From Companilactobacillus baiquanensis (GTDB lineage Bacteria > Bacillota > Bacilli > Lactobacillales > Lactobacillaceae): DNA of 64,000 bases. Made by a program: the position numbers and the translations under genes. Positions 33,391 through 41,032 of this stretch are shown here, one piece after another. Position 1 is the first letter of the stretch; the number at the start of each line of letters is the position of its first letter. The stretch lies in contig NZ_RHOQ01000003.1 in the NCBI RefSeq assembly GCF_003946605.1, forward strand, positions 124,001-188,000. The letters run 5' to 3'. The notes beneath the pieces were generated by a model, which saw only the letters and a program-made list of their open reading frames with translations, had not been told where the DNA came from and did not search any database.

Positions 33391-34515
33391 ATGGACCAAA
33401 AAACAATCAGCCAAGATATTTTACTTAGAATGGTTAAAGCATTCGTAAAAAATGAAGTGGCTCCTTACGATATGGAAATAGATCATACACGTTCTTACGT
33501 AAATAACTTGTGGTCAAAAGTAAAAGAGAATGACTTTTTGAGTTTGATGTTACCCGAAGAATATGGTGGTGCCGGCTTTAATGGACGTACTAGTGCCAAA
33601 GTCATCAATGAGATCGCTAAGGGTAATGCCAGTCTAGCAGTTACTTTAGAAGGTCATTTCAAATCAGTTGATCAGATTGTGAAATATGGTAATGATGAAC
33701 TAAAAAATGAATATTTACCACAGGCGAAGAATCGTATTATTGCCTTCTCGATGACAGAACCAAGCGGTGGTTCTAATCCGATGGGAATTAATTCACATGC
33801 TGAAAAACGTGGTGATAAGTGGATCATTAATGGAGATAAAATTATGATCACTAATGGTGGTCTTGCCGAAATCTATTGTGTGCTTGTCAAAACTGCACCA
33901 GATGAATTGTCATTCTTCGTTGTTGATAACGAAATGGAAGGCTTTGAATATGGCAAACAAGAAAACTTCTTAGGTCTGACTGGTGTTCCAGTTGGTGAGA
34001 TCGTTATGAATAACATTGAAGTTGATGAGTCACATTTACTTGGTAAAGTCGGTATGGGAAAAGAAATCGGTGATAGTGCCCATGATGATGCCCGTGTGCT
34101 TATGGGAGCTGTTTTAACAGGAATCATGGAACATGAATTGGATTTAGTTACTGATTATGCAACACATCGTAAAGCAATCGATACACCTATCATTCAAATG
34201 CAAGGTATTCAAAGAAAAATCGCTGATATTGCTATTTCTAAAGAAACAACTAAGTTACTTTATCAAAAGGCTGCCTGGATGAAAGATCACGGACAAGATT
34301 ATGAAGAAGAAGCAGCAATGGCTAAAGCCTATGGTTCAAGAAGTGCTGTTAAAGCTGGTGATGATTCATTACAAATTCTTGGTGGTTATGGATATAGTTT
34401 GGATTATCCAATTGAACATTTGATCAGAGACGCCCGTGCTATGGAAATTGCTGAAGGTACCGTTGAAAAGATGAGAACAGCAATTGCCCTAAAAGAAGCA
34501 GAAAGTCGCGCTTAG
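33391..34515 (+). CDS. Acyl-CoA dehydrogenase family flavoprotein
   Basis: A 374-residue FAD enzyme with the three-domain acyl-CoA dehydrogenase layout: N-terminal helices with LPEEYGGAGFNG, the beta-domain signature AFSMTEPSGGSNP with KWIINGDKIMITNGG, and C-terminal QILGGYGYSLDYPIEHLIRDARAMEIAEGTVEKMR. The catalytic Glu of the (Y)EGT motif is present as AEGT. ATG 33391 has AAGGAG upstream; a longer frame from 33289 lacks one. It is in an operon with both ETF subunits, 9 bp before etfB, but no thiolase, hydratase or CoA ligase is near. It may work as a 2-enoyl-CoA reductase rather than in beta-oxidation. Confidence 0.9.
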   Translation: MDQKTISQDILLRMVKAFVKNEVAPYDMEIDHTRSYVNNLWSKVKENDFLSLMLPEEYGGAGFNGRTSAKVINEIAKGNASLAVTLEGHFKSVDQIVKYGNDELKNEYLPQAKNRIIAFSMTEPSGGSNPMGINSHAEKRGDKWIINGDKIMITNGGLAEIYCVLVKTAPDELSFFVVDNEMEGFEYGKQENFLGLTGVPVGEIVMNNIEVDESHLLGKVGMGKEIGDSAHDDARVLMGAVLTGIMEHELDLVTDYATHRKAIDTPIIQMQGIQRKIADIAISKETTKLLYQKAAWMKDHGQDYEEEAAMAKAYGSRSAVKAGDDSLQILGGYGYSLDYPIEHLIRDARAMEIAEGTVEKMRTAIALKEAESRA

Positions 34516-34524
34516 GAGGATATT

Positions 34525-35322
34525 ATGAAAATAGTTGTAGGAATTAAACAAGTACCAGAAACAACCAACGTTAAAATCAATGAGAAGACTAAAAATATTG
34601 ACCGTCGCGGCATCAGTGGTGTCATCAATCAATATGATCGCCACGCCTTAGAAGCTGCTTTTGAGATAAAGGCGAAAACAAATGCAGAAGTTATTGTAAT
34701 GACAATGGGACCAGATGATTTTGTAGTTTCATTGCAAGAAGCTTTAGCATTGGGAGCAGATTCGGCAGTTCTTTTATCAGATCGTGCCTTTGCGGGTGCC
34801 GACACACTTGCCACAGGATATGTTTTAAGTGAAGCAATTAAAAAAATCGGCGATGTCGATTTAGTATTGTTGGGTCAACAATCTGTTGATGCTGATACTG
34901 GTCAAATGGGACCAATTATTTCAGAATTCTTAGATATTTCTCAAGTTACATACGCAAGTAAATTGGATGTTGAAGAAGGCGGCCTAAGAATCAAACGTTA
35001 TCTTGAAAATATTGAACAAGATATTACTGCTAAATTACCAGTTTTAGTCACAGTTACTGATCAAGCCAATGACCCTAAATACGTTAATATTGTTGAGATC
35101 GCCAAAAGTTTTGAAAAAGAAGTTACAACTTGGCATGCTAGTGACTTAAATTTAGATGCTGATCGCGTTGGACAAGCAGGATCGCCATCAGTAGTTAGAA
35201 GTATTTCATCACCTAAAGAAGTCGTTAAAGATAATTACAAACTACCTGATAATCCTCAAGATGCAGCTGATGAATTAGTTAAGATCTTAAAAGATAAGAA
35301 TATTTTAGTGGAGGACAAGTAA
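34525..35322 (+). CDS. etfB: Electron transfer flavoprotein, beta subunit
   Basis: A 265-residue EtfB, which with EtfA passes electrons between the dehydrogenase and another redox partner. Family blocks: KIVVGIKQVPETTNVKIN, VINQYDRHALEAAFEIK, MGPDDFVVSLQEALALGADSAVLL and the nucleotide loop LLGQQSVDADTGQMGPIISEFL. The DxDTxQxGP form of that loop is nearer to bifurcating clostridial EtfB than to the AMP-binding DDDCNQTGQ of respiratory ETF; this comparison is from memory and only suggestive. Adjacent to etfA with no gap. Confidence 0.93.
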   Translation: MKIVVGIKQVPETTNVKINEKTKNIDRRGISGVINQYDRHALEAAFEIKAKTNAEVIVMTMGPDDFVVSLQEALALGADSAVLLSDRAFAGADTLATGYVLSEAIKKIGDVDLVLLGQQSVDADTGQMGPIISEFLDISQVTYASKLDVEEGGLRIKRYLENIEQDITAKLPVLVTVTDQANDPKYVNIVEIAKSFEKEVTTWHASDLNLDADRVGQAGSPSVVRSISSPKEVVKDNYKLPDNPQDAADELVKILKDKNILVEDK

Positions 35323-36297
35323 ATGGAATTTTTAAAAGAAAATTGGATTTTTGCTGAAGTTGATTTGAATAAAGTTAATCCGATTACATATCAATTAATT
35401 ACAAAAATGAATCAAATCAGTGAATTGCCAGTAACAGTTGTCCTCGTTGAAGGAAGTTCTGAATCTTTAGAAGAAGACATCAAAGAATATGGTCCTGATA
35501 AAATCATTACTATTAAGAATGATCAACTTGTTCAAGGTAATGATTTAGAAATGACCAATGCTTTGGATACTTTAATAGAAAAAACAGGTCGTCCTAATAG
35601 TTTTGTTTTTGCAGCTACAGTTGTTGGACGCTCACTCGCACCACGCTTGCAAGCAAGATTAAGAACAGGATTAACGGCAGATTGTTTAGATCTTCATTTT
35701 GAAGATGATGGTACTTTGGTACAAACTAAACCCTCATATGGTGACAATATCATGTGTGAGATCGTTGTTCCTAATCATCGTCCACAAATGGCAACAGTCC
35801 GTTCAAACGTTTTTGAAGCTAAGAAACTTAATAATCCTATGACAAAGGTTATCAACATTACTAACTTGAAAGTTGTTCAGGATAAACAGTTAACTATTTC
35901 AAGCAAACCTTTACCACAAGAGAGTGCTGAAAGTATAACTGAAGCTAATCGAATCGTTGCCATCGGACGTGGAGATAAGACCGAAGAAAACTTAACTAAT
36001 GCAAAAAGATTGGCTGATAAATTGCACGCTGTTATCGGAGTTACTCGTCCATTAACAGACCTTGAAGAATTTGATATCAACGATCAAATCGGACAAAGTG
36101 GTCAAAGTGTATCACCTGATATTCTTATTAATCTAGGTATTTCAGGAGCAGTTCAATATACAGCAGGTATTTCTAATGCTAAAACAATTGTCTCTGCTAA
36201 CACAGATAAAGATGCTCCGATCTTTAAGCATTCAGACTACTACTATGTAGGAAATGCCGAAGAATTTTCTAAGGCCTTGGAAAAGGCGCTACAATAA
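35323..36297 (+). CDS. etfA: Electron transfer flavoprotein, alpha subunit
   Basis: A 324-residue EtfA. The N-terminal half holds VFAATVVGRSLAPRLQARLRTGLTADC. The C-terminal FAD domain has the signature GQSGQSVSPDILINLGISGAVQYTAGI...IVSANTDKDAPIF with the FAD-contacting Gln-Ser-Gly and Asn-x-Asp. It completes the dehydrogenase-etfB-etfA operon, which is closed by a hairpin. No membrane ETF:quinone oxidoreductase is nearby, so the electron partner may be NADH. Confidence 0.94.
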   Translation: MEFLKENWIFAEVDLNKVNPITYQLITKMNQISELPVTVVLVEGSSESLEEDIKEYGPDKIITIKNDQLVQGNDLEMTNALDTLIEKTGRPNSFVFAATVVGRSLAPRLQARLRTGLTADCLDLHFEDDGTLVQTKPSYGDNIMCEIVVPNHRPQMATVRSNVFEAKKLNNPMTKVINITNLKVVQDKQLTISSKPLPQESAESITEANRIVAIGRGDKTEENLTNAKRLADKLHAVIGVTRPLTDLEEFDINDQIGQSGQSVSPDILINLGISGAVQYTAGISNAKTIVSANTDKDAPIFKHSDYYYVGNAEEFSKALEKALQ

Positions 36298-36302
36298 CAG
36301 AT

Positions 36303-36338
36303 AAAGCGGTTTTCATCAGATGATGGAAATCGCTTTTT
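36303..36338 (+). terminator. Terminator after etfA
   Basis: AAAGCGGTTTTCATC and GATGGAAATCGCTTT pair with small irregularities, then a T-run. A second hairpin, TGCTATTATT/AATAATAGCA (36401-36431) with TTTTT, follows. 36440-36570 is A/T-rich with no gene and should contain the opuA promoter. Confidence 0.75.
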
Positions 36339-36570
36339 TCAGTTTAGATAAGTTCTATTATTTGCAAACATGATATATTTTTGTTAGTGTAAAAGCGTGC
36401 TGCTATTATTTATAACTTATGAATAATAGCATTTTTATTTCATAGGATGATAATTTGTAAGGTTAATTTTAAACCTTAAATTAACGATATTATGACTAAT
36501 AATATTTGAACGTAAAGTTAAGATTAGTTACTAAAAGGAAACATATATCAGAATAGGGAAGAAGGATTTA

Positions 36571-37770
36571 ATGAGCGTAAAAGTTGAAGTTAAAAATTTA
36601 ACTAAGATTTTTGGTAAACATATTGGCCGAGCAAAAGAACTTATTAAGCAAGGCAAAACTAAATCGGAAATTCTGAAAGAAGCCGGCGCCACTGTCGGTG
36701 TTGATCAAGCCAACTTTAAGATCGATGATGGTGAGATCTTTGTTATTATGGGCCTTTCCGGTAGTGGTAAATCTACATTAGTTCGTATGATCAATCGGTT
36801 GATCGAACCAACTGACGGAGAAGTTTTAATTGATGGCGAAAACTTAATGAAGATGGATAAAAAGAAACTTCGAGAAGTTCGCCGTAAAAAGATGAGTATG
36901 GTTTTCCAAAATTTTGGTCTATTACCTAATAGAACCATTATTGAAAATGCCGAATATGGATTAGAGATTCAAGGCGTTGATAAAACTGAACGTCGTAAAA
37001 GAGCCAAAAAGGCATTGGAACAAGTAGGAATTACGGGTTATGACGATGAGTATCCAGATCAATTATCTGGTGGTATGCAACAACGTGTTGGACTTGCCCG
37101 TGCATTAGCTAATGATCCACAAATTCTTTTGATGGATGAGGCTTTCTCAGCTCTTGATCCACTGAATAGAACCGATATGCAAGATCAGCTCCTAGATATT
37201 CAAGAAGGACTAAAGAAAACAATAATTTTTATTAGCCATGATCTAAATGAGGCCTTGAAATTGGGTGATCACATTATGATCATGCGTGATGGTGAAGTTA
37301 TTCAAACGGGAACACCTGAAGATATTTTGACTCATCCGGCTAATGATTATGTTGAAGAATTTATTGAAAACGTTGATCGTAGTAAAGTTCTTACTGCTGG
37401 TAACGTCATGATCAGACCAGTAACTATCAATATTGATAAAGCCGGTCCAAGACTTACTTTGAAACGAATGAAGAATAATGAAGTTTCAACGGCTTATGTT
37501 GTTGATAATAAACGTAAACTGATCGGTATTGTCGATGCTAATGATGTTATTGGCTTGGTTAGACATGATAGTAGTGATCTTCGCTCAGTAGTTAAGACAG
37601 ACGTTCCTACTACTAATGAAGAAACACCTATTTCTGATTTAATGGATGATATTTCGCAAACAGGTATACCATTTGCTGTTACTAATGATAAAGGACAGCT
37701 TAAAGGAATTATTGTTCGTGGTGCTGTTCTTGGTGCCTTGGCAGGAAATGAGGTGAGTGAATTTGAGTAG
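36571..37770 (+). CDS. opuAA: Glycine betaine/proline betaine ABC transporter, ATP-binding subunit
   Basis: A 399-residue ATPase of the osmoprotectant (OpuAA/ProV) group. Walker A is GLSGSGKST, Q-loop QNFGLLPN, signature LSGGMQQRVG, Walker B ILLMDEAFSAL and the switch His in FISHDLNE. Residues about 265-399 form two CBS domains, the part that senses ionic strength and nucleotides in OpuA. The N-terminal LIKQGKTKSEIL insertion before Walker A is typical of this subgroup. First gene of opuAA-AB-AC; the next gene overlaps by 8 bases. Confidence 0.95.
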   Translation: MSVKVEVKNLTKIFGKHIGRAKELIKQGKTKSEILKEAGATVGVDQANFKIDDGEIFVIMGLSGSGKSTLVRMINRLIEPTDGEVLIDGENLMKMDKKKLREVRRKKMSMVFQNFGLLPNRTIIENAEYGLEIQGVDKTERRKRAKKALEQVGITGYDDEYPDQLSGGMQQRVGLARALANDPQILLMDEAFSALDPLNRTDMQDQLLDIQEGLKKTIIFISHDLNEALKLGDHIMIMRDGEVIQTGTPEDILTHPANDYVEEFIENVDRSKVLTAGNVMIRPVTINIDKAGPRLTLKRMKNNEVSTAYVVDNKRKLIGIVDANDVIGLVRHDSSDLRSVVKTDVPTTNEETPISDLMDDISQTGIPFAVTNDKGQLKGIIVRGAVLGALAGNEVSEFE

Positions 37771-38608
37771 TATCCCACAAATACCATTGGCTAGTTGGAT
37801 CGACAGTTTTGTTGACTGGTTAGTACAATTTACAGGGTTTTTCAATGCGATAACTAATTTTATTGGTGGAATCAATAATGCCTTTCAATGGGTATTTGAC
37901 CTTATTCCAATTTGGTTATTCATTGTTTTAGTATTAGCTTTAACATTTTATGTTAATCGACGTGATCAGCGTTGGGGTTTACTTATTTTTGAATTTCTAG
38001 GTTTACTTTTGATTTGGAATCTGGATTTTTGGAGAGATATGACACAAACTCTAACCTTAGTTTTAACATCTAGTTTGATTGCTTTAGTTATCGGTATTCC
38101 TTTAGGAATCTTGATGGCTAAGAGTCATGTAGCAGAAGTTATTTTAAAACCAATTCTTGACTTTATGCAGACAATGCCAGCCTTTGTTTATTTAATACCA
38201 GCTGTAGCATTATTTGGAATTGGAATGGTACCAGGTATTGTTGCCTCAGTTATTTTTGCTATGCCTCCAACAGTTAGAATGACCAATATGGGTATTCGTG
38301 AAGTTCCAGATGAACTGATCGAAGCCGCTGATTCTTTTGGTTCAACTGAATGGCAAAAATTATTCAAAGTTGAATTACCAATAGCTAAGACAAGTTTAAT
38401 GGCCGGAGTTAACCAAAGTATGATGTTATCTCTATCAATGGTTGTTATTGCTTCAATGATCGGTGCCATGGGTCTTGGTACTAAAGTTTACTTTGCCGTT
38501 GGTAGAAATGATGCTGGTGGCGGATTTGCTGCCGGTTTAGCAATTGTTATCTTAGCAATTATTTTAGATAGATTGACACAATCATTAACAAGAGATCATA
38601 GAGGATAG
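37763..38608 (+). CDS. opuAB: Glycine betaine ABC transporter, permease subunit
   Basis: A 281-residue ProW/OpuAB permease with an amphipathic N-terminus and about seven spans. The coupling EAA-like motif is REVPDELIEAADSFGSTEWQKLFKVELP. Start TTG 37763 was chosen because GAGGTG lies 7 bases upstream; the GTG at 37757 touches that site. It overlaps the opuAA stop codon, so translation is coupled. The substrate-binding protein is separate, unlike the fused OpuABC of lactococci. Confidence 0.93.
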   Translation: MSSIPQIPLASWIDSFVDWLVQFTGFFNAITNFIGGINNAFQWVFDLIPIWLFIVLVLALTFYVNRRDQRWGLLIFEFLGLLLIWNLDFWRDMTQTLTLVLTSSLIALVIGIPLGILMAKSHVAEVILKPILDFMQTMPAFVYLIPAVALFGIGMVPGIVASVIFAMPPTVRMTNMGIREVPDELIEAADSFGSTEWQKLFKVELPIAKTSLMAGVNQSMMLSLSMVVIASMIGAMGLGTKVYFAVGRNDAGGGFAAGLAIVILAIILDRLTQSLTRDHRG

Positions 38609-38618
38609 GAGGGATTGT

Positions 38619-39527
38619 TTGAAGAAAAAATTAAAGCTTTTAGGTCTTTTCTTTGTAACATTACTGATTATTCCAGTGATCACAGCTTGCAGTTCACAAA
38701 CAAAACCTTATGATAGTAAGGAAAAAATAGGTCCACAAATAAACTATACGGTTACTGGAATTGATGCTGGTGCAGGTATTATGTCGTCTGCTCAAAAAGC
38801 TTTAAAAACTTATGGACTAGAAGATAAAAACTGGCAATTACAGACCAGTTCAACAGCAGCCATGACAAGTACTTTGGATAAGGCCATTAAAGACAAACGC
38901 CCAATAGTCATCACTGGATGGCAGCCGCATTGGATGTTTACTAAGTATCCCATCAAATTCTTAAAAGATCCTAAAAATGTTTTCGGTAAAGCAGAAAGCA
39001 TTCATACGATCGTCCGTAAAGGATTAAAGGAAGAAAAACCTGAAGCATATACAATTTTGGACCGTTTCCATTGGAAACCCGCTCAAATGTCAGAAGTTAT
39101 GCTAAAAGTTAATGGTGGTATGGATCCACAAAAAGCCGCTAAAGAATGGATCAAAGATAATCCTAAAATAGTTAATGAATGGACTAAAGACGTTAAGAAA
39201 GTTCATGGGAAATCCCTAAAAATGACTTATGTAGCTTGGGATTCTGAAATTGCTTCTACCAATGTGATCGCACAAGTATTACGCGATCAAGGTTATAAAG
39301 TAACCATTCAGGCCATGGAACAACAACCAACCTGGGCTGCCATTGCAACCAAAGCAGCCGATGCTCAAGTAAGTGCATGGTTACCTAAGACGTCTGGATT
39401 GTATTATAAGGATTATAAAGGACGCTTTGAAGATTTAGGACCTAATTTAAAGGGCGCTAAAGTTGGATTAGCAGTACCTAAGTATATGAAGAATATTAAT
39501 TCAATCGAAGATTTAAAAAATAAGTAG
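38619..39527 (+). CDS. opuAC: Glycine betaine-binding lipoprotein
   Basis: A 302-residue extracellular substrate-binding protein. Residues 1-24 are a lipoprotein signal ending ITAC, so it should be anchored by Cys24. The aromatic cage that holds the quaternary ammonium is suggested by GWQPHWMF, YVAWDSE and AWLPKTSG. Start TTG 38619 is preceded by AGGAGGGA. Delivers betaine to the OpuAA/OpuAB complex for salt protection. The operon ends in an imperfect hairpin just after the stop. Confidence 0.93.
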   Translation: MKKKLKLLGLFFVTLLIIPVITACSSQTKPYDSKEKIGPQINYTVTGIDAGAGIMSSAQKALKTYGLEDKNWQLQTSSTAAMTSTLDKAIKDKRPIVITGWQPHWMFTKYPIKFLKDPKNVFGKAESIHTIVRKGLKEEKPEAYTILDRFHWKPAQMSEVMLKVNGGMDPQKAAKEWIKDNPKIVNEWTKDVKKVHGKSLKMTYVAWDSEIASTNVIAQVLRDQGYKVTIQAMEQQPTWAAIATKAADAQVSAWLPKTSGLYYKDYKGRFEDLGPNLKGAKVGLAVPKYMKNINSIEDLKNK

Positions 39528-39572
39528 AGCGCTCATATCTGCCCAAGGCGGACGTGGGGGCTCTTTTTATAT
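39525..39572 (+). terminator. Terminator of the opuA operon
   Basis: AGAGCGCTCATATCTGCCC and GGACGTGGGGGCTCT pair imperfectly, with an outer AGAGC/GCTCT clamp, then a T-run. Confidence 0.65.
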
Positions 39573-39715
39573 GTTAAACAGAAGAAGTAGTGTATTTTAG
39601 CAGTAAATTTTTGACTAAAAACATATCCAGCTAAGAAAATAATACTCAACAGGAATAATAAATATACCCATTTAATATAATTATTGTATATTTAAATAAA
39701 TGCCAAGATCTATAT

Positions 39716-39743
39716 GGTAAGCGATTACCGATGAGTATATAAT
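39716..39743 (+). promoter_or_regulatory. Palindrome and -10 box before the XRE-TPR regulator
   Basis: GGTAAGCGATTACC (39716-39729) is a GGTAA-GCGA-TTACC inverted repeat resembling a cre but with altered ends. A TATAAT box follows at 39738-39743. It could be an autoregulatory or CcpA site. The remaining upstream DNA (39573-39715) is A/T-rich with no gene. Confidence 0.45.
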
Positions 39744-39788
39744 TCTAGATATGGGAATATTATATTTTTATATAGAGGTGTTTGCCGA

Positions 39789-40655
39789 ATGAACATACAA
39801 TATTTTGTAGATAGAAGAAAAAAATTAGGGCTATCACAGAGAAATCTTAGTGATGGAGTTTGTACCCAAGCAACTCTAAGCAAGTTTGAGAATAATGGTC
39901 AAATTCCATCGTTACGAATCTTGATTCAATTATGTAATCGCTTGGATATTTCATTAGATGATATTATGGGTATAAATGATAGTACCTCTAAAAAAATTGT
40001 TACTTCAATGAATGACGTAGAATTCAACTTAATAACTAGTGAATTTAAAAAGTCTCGAGAAATTATGAAGAGTATTGATGTTGATCTTTTGAAAGATGAC
40101 AAAGATGCATTGATGCAGTATTACTATTTGAAAGGTTATTTGAACATTCTCGATAAGTTAGGAGATCTTTTTGAAGCTGTTTTTGATTTTAATCAAATTT
40201 TGACGGATTTAGATCCTGATGGTAAAACTATTTTTACTTTCTTAGCTTATACAGGAATGGGAATGGTATACGCTAAACAAGAAGATTCTGATAAGAGTGA
40301 ATATTATTTCAGCAAAGTTTTCAATGACATCTATGGTATGCCGATCGATGATGTTAGTAAAATTTGGCGTTATATAAGTATCATTTTCTATTGTGGAGTT
40401 TACTATTCTAATCAAAAAGACTATGAAACAGCTAATACTTTATTAAATTATGGTATTAAAGTTTGTGCCGATAATCATGTGACTTATTATATTGCTAGAT
40501 TGTATTTACAGTTGGCAGTTAATGTTTGTGAGACTAAGGGCACAGATGAAGAAGTTCATGGGTTATTGAATCGTGCTAAAGTATTTTCAGAATTTAATCG
40601 TAATCATAATGAATTGATTGAGATCGATAAAATGATTGAGGAATGTGACAGATAA
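39789..40655 (+). CDS. XRE-TPR transcriptional regulator (RNPP/Rgg-like)
   Basis: A 288-residue cytoplasmic regulator. Residues 1-62 are an XRE HTH (RRKKLGLSQRNLSDGVCTQATLSKFENNGQIPSLRILIQL). Residues 70-288 are helical repeats of TPR type (YYYLKGYLNILDKLGDLFEAVFDF; GMGMVYAKQEDSDKSEYYFSKVF; CGVYYSNQKDYETANTLLNYGIKVC). This is the layout of the peptide-sensing Rgg/PlcR/ComR families, but no signal-peptide gene is evident in the flanks. It lies on the same strand 377 bp before the nitric oxide reductase, which it might control; inference only. Confidence 0.8.
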   Translation: MNIQYFVDRRKKLGLSQRNLSDGVCTQATLSKFENNGQIPSLRILIQLCNRLDISLDDIMGINDSTSKKIVTSMNDVEFNLITSEFKKSREIMKSIDVDLLKDDKDALMQYYYLKGYLNILDKLGDLFEAVFDFNQILTDLDPDGKTIFTFLAYTGMGMVYAKQEDSDKSEYYFSKVFNDIYGMPIDDVSKIWRYISIIFYCGVYYSNQKDYETANTLLNYGIKVCADNHVTYYIARLYLQLAVNVCETKGTDEEVHGLLNRAKVFSEFNRNHNELIEIDKMIEECDR

Positions 40656-40751
40656 AATTAAAATTGTTCTTAGATAAGAAATAAGTTAAATTTTTTTAGT
40701 TTATTTTTTTTTGCTTTCACAAGCTAATAAAATTACGAATCCTGACATTTA

Positions 40752-40983
40752 AGTATGCGCTTACATTGATAGCCAAAAATAATCACAATCTATATATTAT
40801 AAGAATTTAATTAACATAAAATGGTGTTTACAAATCACTGAAATGCCTATATTCTAGGGATATAGTTAATCTTTAAATTAATTTGCGTTCTTCATTTGAA
40901 GAATAAAATATACAAATTATATAACTTTTTTATATATAAATAGTTCCTGGAGATAATCAACATTGTTTGTAAATTGATTTACA
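40752..40983. promoter_or_regulatory. Control region of the nitric oxide reductase gene
   Basis: The 377-bp gap 40656-41032 has no gene but three symmetrical sites: a cre-like AGTATGCGCTTACA (40752-40765, 12 of 14), the perfect inverted repeat TTCTTCA-TT-TGAAGAA (40888-40903), and TGTAAAT-TG-ATTTACA (40968-40983), 50 bp before the start codon. The last two are good operator candidates; their regulators are unknown (a redox or NO sensor would make sense). Confidence 0.5.
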
Positions 40984-41032
40984 TTTATGCAACTTAATTT
41001 AAGATTGATGAATTGTTTTTAGGGGGGATCAT

